This document shows, piece by piece, positions 42,301-54,935 of a stretch of 59,853 nucleotides of DNA (its first letter is position 1; the number at the start of each line of letters is the position of its first letter). The translations under genes and the position numbers were made by a program. Under the pieces are notes generated by a model. That model was not told the DNA's origin and did no database searches. It saw only the letters and a list, made by a program, of their open reading frames with translations. The stretch covers positions 128,872-188,724 of the forward strand of contig KQ965760.1 in assembly GCA_001574975.1 (NCBI GenBank), written 5' to 3'. This stretch comes from Gonapodya prolifera JEL478. Its lineage: Eukaryota; Monoblepharomycota; Monoblepharidomycetes; Monoblepharidales; Gonapodyaceae.

Positions 42301-45300
42301 CCTTAACCAAATGCTCCGCATCACTCTGCAGTCCCTTAAGGGACAAAGAGTGCACCTCCAGTACAGCCAACTTGAGCAACCACGCCTTGGAATGCACCAT
42401 AGATAGGACACCCCACTTGTCGTCCAACCGTCGCGTTGACACAAGCACGTCTTCCGCCATATCGTCTGTTGCATGCGGTGCGCCATGTAGTCTTTGGTGG
42501 ATGCCAGGGCGGCGGTTTGATAAGGAGGGTAGTTCTACGCCAAGGAACGGGAGCTGGCTCCCCACGAACCCAATCGACCTCAAGTACCTCATGGTGGCCT
42601 CCGAAGTCGCCTTCTCCGCACACAGCACGTACAGCAAGTGGTAGCAGCGCTCGGCGAGAGACGGATGGTTCATCCACAGGGGTTCCGTGCCAGTCGGCGC
42701 ATCCCCCACGTCCCCTTGTGTTGAGGCACTCCCCATTCTCAATTGATCCACTATGACATGCAGACAACTCGGGCTATCATCCGGACCCAGCGCCAGCCTT
42801 CGTGCGTTCTGCGATGTATCGAAGCCGAGCAAGAAGTGCGCCAGGGACGGATACAAGCGCCGATCGGCGAGGTTCCGCAAGAGCATGTCCAAAATTGCCC
42901 TTCTGAGAGTCTTGGACAGGCGCACTTCCGTGGCCTCGCGCTCCACCTGCTCTAACGTGTCCACAAACTCAACGCTCTCCACAAGCACCTCATCCCTCCC
43001 ACTTCCACCATCATGCTCCTCTGGTTGGAACAATCCACCACCGTCCTCCCCAACCTGCCCTTCATCCTCAATCCAGTCCTCCTCCCCATCTGCCTGAGCA
43101 ACCGCCAACCTGTCCGCAACGCCGGCTATGACGGCATTGGCTTCCTCGCTCGTCTGCAGCAATTGCACCAGCACGTTCCCTCTCATGCGGACGGCACCGA
43201 CCAATCTGGGCTCCGCACCACCAATCCCGACCGCATCGCTTCCGATTCCGCCAAACACCTGCGTGGCGGACAAGTAATCGAGGATCTTGACAGCGATCCA
43301 TCCGAGCTCCCGACTAGTTGCCGAATTGACGAAGGCTGCCATTCGAGGCACAACAGCACGGCGGATGAGCAGTAGCTGCGGTAAGGTGAGCAAATTTGCT
43401 GGCACGCGCACAGGCGGGGCGAACCCGGGCGCCACCCCACCTGCCGTACGTGCAGCCACCGTGTCCCTGACGGCGGGGACAACATGCTGGAGGAACACCT
43501 TTTCGAACTGCAACGCGCGCCACATGACTCTCATACTCCTCAACACGGCGGGGCCGTAGTCCGGGGGAACGCCTCCGGCGGTACCGGCATCAACTGCCTC
43601 GACGCCCATCCACCCCGGCACTGGCGAGGTGGCCACAATCTCGCACAGCTCGTCCAGAACGCGGTGTCCACTCAATAATGCCACCATAATGGTGAATCCG
43701 GGGTTATACATGGCGGACTGGATCGCCGCCAGCGCCATGTCGGACAGGGCGGGGCCGGGAAACCCGCCGAGCTGCGGGGCCGATTCGGGCGCGACAAGGG
43801 CCATGCTGGCGAGTTCACGCGCGGCAACCACGTCCCGCAGGTCCAGAGTGTCCAAGCACGCTTCGAGAAACCGCGTGCAGGCGTACAGCAGGCGCCACAT
43901 GTCTGCTGGATCGGCATATGGTCGTCGCCTCGCCTGCGTTTTGCGTTATCGGTGGTGAGCACTGGCACATGTCATAAATCCACACAACACTTACGTTGAC
44001 CATCACCTCACAAACCAGCTCCACATACGGCCCCACACCTGGCACCCTTTTACCCACACCCAAGGTCTCCCAAACCCCTTGCACGCCACTCCCATTCGCG
44101 GTCGCCCTGACAAGCACGCCCACCAAATCAACCATGGCCGACGTCACAGCACATGTCCCCTCCTGGGCCTCTCTTTCCAAATCCGTCCTGATGTCCCTCA
44201 CAACCCCGGTAGCCTCCAGAGCCCGCCACACACCTTCGGCCGCACCCTCTCCGAACCCCCTCGCCAGCCCCGCGGCGGCTCCCATTGCGGCCGCTTTCAC
44301 GACCCCGGGGGCGGGGGACACGGCCAGGGCGACGCAACGATCTGCCATCCGCCACCTTGGATCAGCATACCCCGCCAACGCGGCACGGGCGGGGGCATGC
44401 CACCCCGCGACTGTGCGCAACAGGTGGAGGAACGCGCACAACACGCGCACTTCGGCCCGCGGCATGTCGTACGTCCCGGTCCCTCTACCCCCCTCGTTCG
44501 CGGGGCGGAGGTTCTCGACCGAGTAGTCGATCGCGTTGGCTAGAGCGCGCCACGACACGAGCTGGTGCGCGCCGCCGCCGCCACCGCCCATTCCTCCACC
44601 GCTGCCGAACCCAAACGACCTCGCGTCCGAGTCCGACAAGTACCTGTGTCCCCACCCTGCACACACGGGTCCCTCTGAAAGCGCCGCCAGGGCCGCAAAC
44701 AGCGCCGCGCGCGCGCTCGCCCCCGTCGTGTCCCGCGCGTGGGAGAGGAACCCTGCGCAGCTCGGGTGGCGCCAGAATGTGGCCGCCGAGTCGGGGCGCC
44801 CGCGGTGCAGCGTGTGGATGATGAGGAGGAGGGACGAGAAGTCGGCTCGGGGCGTGCGGGGCGCCGAAGCCGAAGCCGAAGCGGGCGGTGCCGAGGGGGT
44901 CGATGCACGGAGCGAGCCCAAACCGGACCCGAACCGCGACCCCCCGCGGGCGTCTACGTGTGTAGAGGCGGGACCGGCGGGGGCGGGGTCTTCTTCGGTT
45001 TGGCGGGCCTTGTGTATCGCGGTTCCCGCGCGGGCAATAAAGCCCACCGTCCAATCATCCACGAGTGCCAATATAACCGCCCTCGTGTCCGTGTCAACGT
45101 CATTTTCGTCGTTCACCCTCACGGGGGGCGCTGAGAGGGGCGGGGAAGGTGCGGGAGGGTCAAGCACGCCGTCGCAGGACCAGTGCCAGGGTCGGAATGA
45201 AAGGAGGTTGATCCGGAGGAAGGACAGGCCGCCGGCGTCCACGAAGGGCGTCGTTTTGTTCGTGAGGAAGGTCAGGTGATCCGAGGTGTGGGTGTGTAAG

Positions 45301-46748
45301 GGGAGGGCTGGTGGCTGGTGGTCATGTGAGTCCAACCATGACTCGTGACTGACCGAACTTGACCACGAAACGGAGTTATGAAGAGACTCACCCCGGCAGC
45401 AACCCTCGCCGCCACAATCCACACCAGCCCCAGCCCCGCCCTGAGCCCATCCCACTTCCACTCCCCCCTTTTCTCCAACTCCACCCAAACCTCCTTCAAC
45501 AGTTCCGGCTCCTTCACAAACAGCGGTCCCTCTCTCACCGCTGCCTCGACCATCGCAGCCGTGTTGGACAGTTCGTGCATCCCGGGGGTCGTGCGGAGCG
45601 CGGCGAAGACCGCCGCGAAGAGGGACGGGTAGGATGGGTCCTCGGCGGTGCATGTTTTGAGGTGTCGAAGCGTGGCGAGGAGGGATGCAAGGGGCAGCGC
45701 GTTGGAGAGGGAGAGGGATGTGAGGAGGGAGGCGACGCGTTTGAGTTCGACGGTGAGGTGGGAGGCGTGCAGGGTGGCGGTTTCGACGGGGTGGGGTGGG
45801 ATCGGGGGTGCGGTTGTGGAGGCGGAGGCGGATGCGGAGGCGAGGAGTGGTTGGGCAGGTTGGAGGTGGAATGTGAAGGTGGCATTGATGGAGGATTGGA
45901 GTGTTGGGAGGAGGGAGAGGAGGTGTGTTGGGAGAGAGAACGTCGACGTTCCGGAAGGCCCAGCGACTGAGAAGGTCGAGGGAGCGGCAGCGTAATGAGC
46001 TGCAAGGTCGTCGTCGTCTGCTGCGTTAGAGCGTTCGGCAATGTCGGGGAGACCCAATACTTCGACTGCGAACTTCCTCAAGGCCTTCCTGACCGCCGTC
46101 CCTCTGAACTCCGGCGCATAGGCACCCCTTACAACCAACTCCAAGCACTCTATCGCGTGTGCGCGTTCCGCGTGCCACAGGATGACCGCCGTGTCGAGAA
46201 GGGACCGACCGCCGAGTCTGCCCTGGTTGTCGATTGCAGCGCGGATGAGGGCCGCGGCGATTGATTCGTGGCAGGAAAGGAGGTCGGAGAGGGGAAGGAT
46301 GGATTGGATGAGTGGGGGGTTGCAGCGGAAGGGGAGGGAGTCGGATAGGAGTATTGTGCCTGGTGGGCGGTGGGGTTGGGGCGAGGGCGATGGGAGAGTA
46401 AGAGAGACGCCAGGGATATCGTGGCATAGAAAACGAGGGGAAAAGTTCAGCGACAGTTGAAAATGGAGAGAAATCAGCGCGAGAAGTGCGAGACTGACCG
46501 GACTTGAGCAGCTCGTCCCTCGTCTGCTTGTCCTTGCGCGGCACCCCCAGCAGCGCAGTCGTCAGTCCCCGTGCGTGCGTGATCAGCGCGTCTCTGACAT
46601 CCGTTGCGCGGGCGAATGCGACCCTCGCGTCTGCGCCACCTCCACTCGCGTGCGCGTGACTCAACGCACTCTGCAGCGTTGTCTTGAGTCGTGTGAGCGA
46701 GTCCGCGCTCCATTCGGGCGGAGTGGGCAGCGAATCGATCGCCGACAT
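39306..46748 (-). CDS. NUP192: Nucleoporin Nup192/Nup205
   Basis: Large inner-ring scaffold nucleoporin, an alpha-solenoid of about 1,900-2,000 aa that lines the nuclear pore and binds Nup93/Nic96 and Nup53. Start taken as ATG 46748 (MSAIDSLPTPPEWSADSLTR). Large exons: ~46.4-45.4 kb (IESILPLSDLLSCHESIAA-type, RGAYAPEFRGTAVRKALRKF, NTAAMVEAAVREGPLFVKEP); 45.3-44.0 kb (TDLTFLTNKTTPFVDAGGLS-type, SFRPWHWSCDGVLDPP, ALVDDWTVGFIARAG); 43.9-42.27 kb (CTRFLEACLDTLDLRDVVAA, RESMRVMWRALQFEKVFLQH-type, HPSLAERCYHLLYVLCAEKA); 42.19-40.81 kb (LVVTLLDSLDLSFSQPDAPA, CYVYDLASVHAYM); then several short exons; and the conserved end (LYLVLRHLVYYFEEYKPSF-type) at 39623-39306. Borders inside 39.7-40.8 kb are approximate. 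It is single-copy and shows no lesion. Confidence 0.85.
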
Positions 46749-47138
46749 CGATCGCGGTGTGAGACGGTGTGGGCTGCGGTCCGATGTTTCTTTTCGTGCA
46801 CGGGCCACGTCTGTGCCTTTGGGCTGGGAGCTTAGCTGCAGACGGTGTCTCTGCCGTGCCAACATGGATAGTGTTTTGCGTCTCCCCAGTCACAAAAAAT
46901 ACGCTTCACTTGTGACATGATCTTTCTGTTGTCCCTTGAAACCAGCTCATGCATCATGCCTTTGGGAAGTCTTTCGGCTCAAACTGAAATTCTTTCGCCG
47001 CCATAAGGAAACCTCGTTTGGCTTGCTATTCGCCCTGTGACTTTATTGCGTGATATGATCGCTGCCGGAACTACAGTTGCCGATCCCCACAAAACCTTCC
47101 TCCTTTCACGTTCCTTCGTCCCGCCACTCAATCTCGTG

Positions 47139-48967
47139 ATGACCGTTCCCCAATCTCCGGACGTCCATCAATCCGTCTCTCCAAGCTCCATCCCCATCAC
47201 CAAACTCGAGCTCCAGCCAGGTGCAGCACCTGGAGTCGACAATATTCCGCTCGTCGACTTGGACCTTCTCAAAACCGGCAACCCGGAAGACGAGAAGCAG
47301 TTCTACGATGCGTTGAGGAGTGCGCTTTTTGACTATGGGTTTCTCGTGCGTTGGCCTGTGGTTGTGCTTGACGGTTTCGTTGGACAGAGCAGCTCATCAC
47401 GGCGATCGTTTTTGTTGGGCAGTACATCAAGGGCGCTATCACCCAGGATGATATTGAAGAGGCGATAGGTGGTGCGTTTTTGGGGGCCGGTCGGTTCTTG
47501 AAGCCAATTCCTGTCCAAGCGCGGCCATACCTCAAACTTCAGCCGCCAAAACATTCTTCGCCCTCCCTCTCGCCACCAAACTACTTCTCGACGCCCGCGA
47601 CGACCCGCACTTTCGGGGGTACATGCATTTGTGCGGGGAAGTGACCCAGTTCAAAAGTGTACGTTGATCGGGACTTGCACTTCGTACTGTAGAGAGGGGA
47701 AGTTCTGACGACGCGATGAATAGAACCTTAGAGAGAACTTGGACTTTGGGTTTGACGAGGCTGAAGTCACTGTGAGTGGTGTGCTCCGTCCCGGCGAAGC
47801 CGGCCAAGCTCACAGAGCCACCCACTCATGTCACATCAAGGACCCATCGGCACCACTCTGGCAGCGCGTGCTCGAGGGTCCCAACCGGTGGCCTGACCCT
47901 GCTCTCCTTCCCAACTTTCGCGCTCCCATCGAACGGTACTTATTCTGCGAAGAGCCTCTAGCCTCCAGGGCATCGCTGACGTCCCACTGCCGATAGGTAC
48001 TTCACAACCTGCCATACAACCTCACTCCTCCTCTTTCGCCACATCGTGCGCATCCTAGGCTGCTCCGAGTCCCACATCCAGCGCCTGTTCGTCGACAACC
48101 CGCCGTTCCTGTTCGCCAAGCTGGCATTCTACCCGGCGCTTTCGGAGGAAGAGGAGAGGAATCAGCCGGAAGGGTTCGTGCAGGGGATTGGACCGCATAG
48201 AGATGCGGGGAGTTGGTTGACGCTGTTGGTGCAGGTTCGTCTTTGTCTCTGGTTGGGTTCTATCTCCACCCGCGAGGGCACTTTGACCGTGTCATCTCAT
48301 ATCAACGGCCTCCCCTCCCCCCCCCGGTTCCCACCCACCAGGACGAACCCGGCCTGCAAGTCCAGCGGCACGACGGGACGTGGCTCGACGCTCCGCCTGT
48401 CCCGGGCACGATCGTGGCGAATATTGGTTTGCCACTGGAACTGTTCACACATGGCGCGGCGAGGGCGACCACACATAGAGTGGATACGAGGCAAATTAGG
48501 AGGGGGAGGTTGGTGTTGACGGCTTAACGCCATCCTGCACGTGCCTTCGATCTCACTCATCATCCATTCCCCACCTCCCGCCCCAACCAACACCCCTAAC
48601 TCCCACCTCCGACCTCCCCTGGCAATCCACGAATAGAACATCCCTCCCCTACTTCCTCATGCCCAACTTCTCCACGCCTTTATCTCAACTCCCGCTCTCG
48701 TCTCTCCTCGCCGCCGGGGTACCTGTCGACAAACGGTTCGTGACGGACGCGGACTCGTCGTGGAACGGGGAGGAGTTGAGGGATTTGGGCGAACGGTGGA
48801 TGCTGAATCGGACAAAGTGAGTGTACGCTGCGGGCGGTGGGCGGTGGGGGATGGTGTGCATGTGCTTGCGGTGACTGACGGGAGTGTACTTTGACGTGAA
48901 CAGGCAGTACCCAGAGGTGGCGAAGAAGTATTGGCCGGAATTGGTGGAAAAGTACGGCGTTAAATAA
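47139..48967 (+). CDS. 2-oxoglutarate/Fe(II)-dependent dioxygenase (IPNS-like)
   Basis: Start 47139 (MTVPQSPDVHQS; in-frame ATGs also at 47037 and 47055). Exons encode the DIOX_N region (IPLVDLDLLKTGNPEDEKQF, SALFDYGFL), ITAIVFVGQYIKG, TFFALPLATKLLLDARDD with FRGYMHLCGEVTQFKS, the PLWQRVLEGPNRWPDPALLP block, RLFVDNPPFLFAKLAFYPAL, then the catalytic core GPHRDAGSWLTLLVQ (His-x-Asp), DEPGLQVQRHDGTWLDAPPV, and ATTHRV (second His). The last exons carry YFLMPNFSTPLSQLP and QYPEVAKKYWPELVEKYGVK, stop 48965-48967. The Arg that binds 2-oxoglutarate should follow THRV in RRGRLVL-type sequence. The family covers antibiotic, flavonoid and small-molecule hydroxylases; the substrate is not predictable. 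Confidence 0.82.
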
Positions 48968-49035
48968 CGAAAAAGAGAACGATCAACTAATTAGAAAGGG
49001 CAACGGCAAGGAAATAGCCTACGTTACACCGAACC

Positions 49036-49445
49036 ATGTCTACCACTCACGCAGACGCGGCCTGGAAGAAACTCCGTGATGCCAAACTAAAGACACGAGA
49101 CTCGCTCATTCCCGCGCAATACCGCATCCCGGACATCAATGCCAAAGCGCACGCGTCTGTACTCAACGACATCGAGTTCATCGCCACTCTGCTGACGCGC
49201 GAGGAGAGAACGATCACGGGATGCTCCGCCACAGTGTGCGCGCGGTGGATTGCGTCTGGGAAGTGGACGAGTGTTCGCGTTGTGTGTGGGTGGCAGATTA
49301 GGTTCCGATGATACACCGACACTGGGTGCCACTGACATTGCAGGGCGTCCCGGTGTCAATCAAGGACAACATCAATATTGCAGGGCCGGATTCTTCAGTC
49401 GGGTTCATCTCACCCAAATTGACTCATATCCGCCTTCAAACATGA
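49036..49445 (+). pseudogene. Amidase-signature remnant
   Basis: ATG 49036 opens WKKLRDAKLKTRDSLIPAQY, typical of the N-terminus of fungal acetamidase-like enzymes, then CARWIASGKWTSVR. A short intron joins it directly to GVPVSIKDNINIAGPDSSVG, which contains the catalytic Lys of the Ser-cisSer-Lys triad, and the frame ends at 49445. About 40 residues between the two blocks and the whole Gly/Ser-rich catalytic region and C-terminus (~400 aa) are missing. It cannot be active. Confidence 0.7.
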
Positions 49446-50395
49446 CCGCATAACTTTGTACAATGTGACGATGGGATATGGTTGGTACAGACGAGTGAAC
49501 GGTAAGTGTGTCTCCGACTTGCCGAGTCCTCGACAATAACGTCACAACGTTTGGGTGAAATTGTTCAAACCCTTACATCATGATGTACAACGAGCACCGA
49601 AAAGAGAGTAGACAAATAATTGTTCCGGTTGAGGAGCACGTCGCGGGTAATAAAGAAATTACAACGGGGGTGACGGCAACCTCACGCTCACCTCATGGAG
49701 ACGAAGTTCAACTGAATATGTTTCAGCACTCATGCGTTGATCACATGCGGGAAATACGTCCACGCACTGCAAAAATCAGCACTGACACCGTTACCGGCGG
49801 CGTCCACTTGGCGCCTGAAGTCCAGTCTGTCAGTCTCCCGGTTTTCTTACTATTCAAACTGCGCCGAAACGGGACCGTGTAAAACCAAGCTCAAAAGTGA
49901 GATTGCACGGGGTGGGGAGTTTTTTTGAGTCTTTAAGATGTCGTGCCAGAACATTCAAAAACGATCGACGAACTTAAGCGCAGGCCCTCAACAACGTATT
50001 GGAACTCAAGGCGCGTGATGTAAAAAAATGAAATATCATTGGCCTGCCTGCGTCACTTCGTCACCTTATAATCCAGTGATCCAGAAACCATGGATCCACA
50101 CGACCCCATATTCACCATCACCAAAGCCGCACGGTGAGCACACAGACACATGCCTTGAAAAGGACCTAGAAAGACCGCGTGGAAAGCGACGACGGGTGTT
50201 CTCAAGGATTTGACTTGATACCCGTCTCTGACGGCGGTGTCGACATGTAGCTTTATCACGATTTGCAAATACAGTACATGTATGCTGCTACCTCCCGAAT
50301 GAGATCTAGTCTAAAATCGTCGTTTCAAGATTGCAATGTACATACAACCATTTATGGAGGTATCTTTTCACCGGAGCCTCTCCGAGATGAATCAA
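49446..50395. other. Intergenic, nothing recognised
   Basis: One 100-codon plus frame (49580-49882) has no protein-like conservation. No trace of the missing amidase C-terminus was found. Confidence 0.5.
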
Positions 50396-51685
50396 TCATT
50401 GAGTTCGGTGGTCTTGCACTTTGTCATCCTCGCCTATCATCTGTGTCGCCTGCTTTGTCTCGGCATTATCCTGCTGTAAAGGCTGCAATGACGCTTCTGA
50501 TACGTAGGCGCCACCAGCTGAATCTCCCTTAAAATCCTCGTCAACATTTCCCCGGCCTCTGCCCTTTCGAACCTTCTCATACCAGCCCCAAAATACGAAG
50601 ATCACTCCCTGTGCGACTGTGATGGCAAAGAAGTTGAGGAACGTAACTGGGTCAAACGGCTCTGGGCGGAAAGCGAGCGAAATGGCGTTGAGAAGACCGC
50701 CGAGACCGTCTACGTGGAGCGCATGATTATAATAAGGATGAGAGGAAATGTAATTGAAAGGGAACGGAAAGCGGTATTGTAATCACCCGATGAATGAGAA
50801 TAGAAGAGAGATTCCAATCACACGCTCCAATCACACGCTCAGCCCTGCAGGGACGACTTTAGTTCCCAAAATCAAACCGATGTGATTGAAAACATACGAA
50901 TAATCTCCCAGTATTGCGGAAGAGTTCCAAGGAGAGCGAATACGAGCGGAATGGCTCCGAGAGAGTTGACAACGCCGGACAAGCCCCGTTCTGACGAAAC
51001 CTTTGACGTCGAGCGAGTTGGAATTCCTCGAAAGAACTCTAACGGTTCATACCGCTCTTACCTTGACTCCGTAATACACAGCGAGCTCTATCTAGTCCCG
51101 TTCCGTAAACCATCAGAGCTACGAAAGAAGCAAAGATTTGACAAGGTCCATCTGTCCGGAGCTCCAGAGGTTCAACACCGCACCACAAGCAGCACATTTT
51201 CTAAGGAGCACATTGCATAATGCGTACTTTCTCCCGTAGAAAAAGCATTGAGCGATCGTCACCGCGTTGAACAGATAGAAGAAGTTTGGCTGAATGATGA
51301 GCAAGGTGGAAAGACCCAATCCTGCCGTATATCCTCCAAGGGTCGAAAGAGTGACGCTTCAATCAGTCGATGGAGAAAACACGCCATGATTATCTCTGCT
51401 CGACCTCTCTCATTCTCCAAACGGAACCAACGCACGTCCAAAGCAGCAACATCGCCACCGAGAAACCTTCTACCGATTTCGTTCGATAGATTTTGATGAC
51501 TGATGGTGCGAAGTGATGTGCGGGGTGTTCAAGATTGCAAAATGGCGTGACAATCGATGGATCGATGGAACTCTACCTTGCGGAATCAGTTGAAAAGACC
51601 AGCAGACGAACCCCAGGGCGGCAAACGTCTGCTCGAGTGCTGGGTAGTACGAAGGAAGCTCACGGGTCGACGGAGGAGCCGCCAT
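50396..51685 (-). CDS. PQ-loop repeat membrane protein
   Basis: Start 51685: MAAPPSTRELPSYYPALEQT, first helix FAALGFVCWSFQLIPQ. The first PQ-loop continues over a phase-1 intron into VIKIYRTKSVEGFSVAMLLL. Later exons give GLSTLLIIQPNFFYLFNAVT with QCFFYGRKY, then the second PQ-loop GLSGVVNSLGAIPLVFALLG with TLPQYWEIIR, then FDPVTFLNFFAITVAQG, IFVFWGWYEKVRKGRGRGN and a soluble acidic tail ending VQDHRTQ (stop 50396-50398). Seven helices with two PQ motifs place it with the vacuolar/lysosomal amino-acid transporter and SWEET/KDEL-receptor superfamily; the closest resemblance is to fungal PQ-loop proteins of unknown substrate. Several introns between 50.7 and 51.4 kb were placed by eye. Confidence 0.78.
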
Positions 51686-52108
51686 CGGGCCAGGACTTTA
51701 ATGTAAGGTTGCCGACTTCGCCCGGCTCTCAAGCTTTGGGCAAATTCAACGGCACAACTAAATTTAGAATACACGGGCCCACGTCGACTAATGTCATCAA
51801 TCGAGCTCAAGCACATGTGGCGAATTCAAAGTTTTATAGTTGTTCGATTTTGGAATCGCTGGTACCACCGAGGGCATCATCTCACATGCCAGAAAACCAG
51901 ACCAGACCACGCCATAGGATACGGGACAAGAAATAGTTGATTTCAACAATATTTGCAATTGACAACAATGGTCCGTGTAAATCTATACAGATCACAAAGC
52001 TTCGTCGATTACCGAGACAGCAAGCAACCCGAATCTTCACAACCGGGCCATTACAATCCATCTCCACCAGTAATGGTATCCCACGCTCGACCTAACGCGA
52101 TACCACCC

Positions 52109-53042
52109 TTACGCCTCCACGAGTTCACGAAGACGACGGACAGTGGAGCGAACGGTGACACCAGCGGTGGTGCTAGAGAACGGAAGACACGCACACTGAG
52201 GTAAGCAAACTCGCGTGAAGAGTTCTGAAGAATGCAAAAGCTCACCTGACAGTCCAGGCACCTCCAGCAAGTGTTCGGTTGCACCCCTTGCAGGTCCAAA
52301 TACCGACAGCGCCGCGCTTAACAGTGTCCTGGTGTACGAGACGTCATGTATAGGAACATCCGGGCAATGTGGAAAACGGTTTCACAGGGAGGGGTGTAAC
52401 GAGGAAAGCAGAAAATGAGTGATACGAATGCGGCAGTAAATCGAAGCAACGAGAAAGTCTTCTGAGTGGTGAGAGCAATTCCAAAGCCGTCCTCGTCGTC
52501 CTTTGAAACGGGTGGGCAAACTGGTGTTGGCCTGCAGCTTCCATCCATGTAGACGGCCTCGCCGCTGCTTTGTGACACCGCCGGTAGCATCGGCGTCCAC
52601 TCCAAGCCCATGCAAAGTAAGGAGATTTCCGTATCCAATCCCTCGATGGCTCAGAGGCTGGCACTTGTGACCCCTGATTCATCCTCCCCTTTGCGCACCT
52701 TTCCGCAGAACGTGCACGTGTACTTGGCGTGCTGGGTGATTTCCATCTTCTTAATCTGCTTCCTCAGCGAGGCTCCGTAACGGGTTCCGTATTTCCCGCA
52801 GATTCCCTGTTTTCTCGTGCGTTTGGCCTGGTTTCATTGAGTTTGAGGACCGAAGTGGAGAGTCAGAAGACGTCCGAAGGTAAAAGAGAAGGAATGGACG
52901 GGATGCAGCGTGAACCAACCATCGGAATGGGTGCAGAAAGGGGTGGATGGATGTGTTGGAAGTTTATGTCGAGGGTGAGCACAGTCCACGTGCCGCTTTT
53001 CTTGTGTGCACTCTACATCACAACCGGCCCATACCACACCAT
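52109..53042 (-). CDS. RPL43: 60S ribosomal protein eL43 (L37a)
   Basis: Reconstructed from four exons too short for simple ORF detection: 53042-53040 (ATG alone), 52827-52699, 52328-52246, 52172-52109. Lengths 3+129+83+64 give exactly 92 aa, the family length. The protein reads [40 protein letters not shown], then [27 protein letters not shown], and [15 protein letters not shown]. The zinc-ribbon cysteines C-x2-C ... C-x2-C (CTFC, CKGC) are present. It sits in the large subunit near the E site. A first exon consisting of only the start codon is common for fungal ribosomal protein genes. The 200-nt first intron is the longest of the gene and may hold regulatory signals. Confidence 0.93.
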
Positions 53043-53355
53043 AATATGAGCACAAAAACGAAGAAGACGATTAAACCACAATCGTGACGGTGTACGCGTG
53101 AGTAAAATTGATTACTTGAAATTTTTTTGAAGTTATGCCTGATCCTGTGAGCACATATAGACGTAAATGCAGCCTTTAACCTCCAGGAGGCGCGGCGGCA
53201 GTGGTGTACGCAGATTAACGGAGGTCGGTGGAGGTTTCAACTCATGAACGAAATTTTTTGGACACACGTCACACCTCGTGATCGAAATCAAACATAACAT
53301 ATTTCTTTTCGTTTCTTACGCTTTATACACATAATAAAGCAGAAACGGTCGATTT

Positions 53356-54935
53356 TTACAAGGTGTTTCCTGCAGACGCGACAACGGACGCCGCCACCTG
53401 CGACGCCGGCACCGCGGAAACTGATGGGTAGCCGCTGAACCTCGAGAAGAACGATGTGTCCGAACTCGGGAGGAGCCCTCCGGTGCTGCCAAAAGCGTTT
53501 ATCTGGCACGCGCGTCCGAGCGCGGTAGAGCACTGCGCGTTGGTGGTGGTATCGGGCGCGGTGAAGTACTTCCCAGTGAGAGGTGTTAAGAAGAGGGTTT
53601 TGACGTTTTGGAATACTGGCGGTTGAGAGAGACCATGTCAGGCATTCCGTTACAAGCGAGGCAAATCGTCAGCGATCACAAGGTCGACTAACCGTTACCC
53701 TCAACGATAGCAGCAGCAGTGCTACTTGAGTCCTCCCCTTCGAAAGCATGACCAACATTGTCATTGATGTAGTTGTTGACCTTCGTGAAGGGGTGTCAAT
53801 GAACTGTTGGTTCAACTATGTCCACCATTTTCTCCACTCACAAAGTGCAATAGCGTGTTGCCTTCAAGTTTGGGACTCCGTCCTTGGGTGTGGTAGATGT
53901 AGTTGCCCTTCATCGTAACCTTGTCGCCCGCTCCGGAGAAGAAGACTCCCCAGTAGTGGTAGCCATTTCCGCCAGCACCCGTACAAGTTGTATCCCACGA
54001 CGTACGCCCATCGATCCAAGAGTTGGAAATTGTAACACTTGGACTTGCGGTAAGACCAAAGACAATATGCATGCGGCCAATTCGTGCAGTCTGACGAAAT
54101 GTTTGCATTGGTGGTGAGATGAGGGCACTTTGCAGGGATTTGTTTCAAAAAGCGGAATACTCACGTAAACATGATCGATCCAGACAAGACTTGACCCAAG
54201 AACTTGAATTGCGTCACCTCCCCAAACGTACTTTGGGTTGATGTCCGTGATTGCGATATTTCTAGAGAAAATTTTCAGCACTAACGAACGTCGTGCTCGA
54301 GGATTTTCGGTCGCACTCACTGAATGATGACGTCCTGGGCGTTCTTAATTTTAAGCCCTCGGCCCTTTATGACGCCCGAGCTTCCAACACCGACAAGAGT
54401 TTTCTGAGAGGTGACGGTCATTCCGTTCGGACCGGCAGAATTACTGTGAGCCAAGTGTAAATTGCATTCCTGATTAGTTCCCGCAGTCGGTGAAGAAAAG
54501 GCACCGGAACGTACTATGAGACAGTTACGGGCACTGACGATGAAGGGGCCGAGGTGGTGCACCAATTATTCGCGCCATTGATCGCCTCCTGGCAGCCAGC
54601 TCCGGTGCCCCATGGTGCACAACCGGTTTCAGTGACAGTCGTGCCGGTGGTCGTAAAGTCGATTCTAAAAGCGTTTCAAGTTAATGTCTGGAGAGCGATG
54701 ACCCAAGTATTTTGCCTCACGTTTGCTTTAAAACAATGACACGTGGAACGCTGTCACCGAGGTATTGCACAAGCTGCGCGGGGGTTGTCGGAAAGACCGC
54801 GGCGACGTTACCCCCTCCCACGGCGCCTTTGGCCCATCCCTCAGCGGAGCCTTTTACAAACGACGACTGAGCTTGCCCTCCAGTCGCGAAGGCCGAGAGT
54901 GCGGCGAATGCAAGGACAAGAAGCCGATGCGACAT
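53356..54935 (-). CDS. Secreted pectin lyase, PL1 family
   Basis: Cleaves methyl-esterified homogalacturonan by beta-elimination outside the cell. Start 54935: signal peptide [20 protein letters not shown], then [20 protein letters not shown]. Exons carry [40 protein letters not shown] with [28 protein letters not shown] and [61 protein letters not shown] (catalytic Arg in GRSPK), [36 protein letters not shown], and end ASAGNTL, stop 53356-53358. It lacks the Ca-binding Asp set of pectate lyases, favouring lyase on esterified pectin. About 380 aa, all key regions intact. It implies growth on plant material. Confidence 0.92.

Noticed and set aside
44285-45279. Long plus-strand frames opposite Nup192 (178, 247 codons)
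   Set aside because: Antisense shadows of high-GC coding sequence; Arg/Pro/Ser-rich with no domain, while the minus strand carries recognisable Nup192.
47269-47554. Minus frames over the dioxygenase 5' exons
   Set aside because: The plus strand gives the DIOX_N motifs with correct splice phases; the minus frames have no family match.
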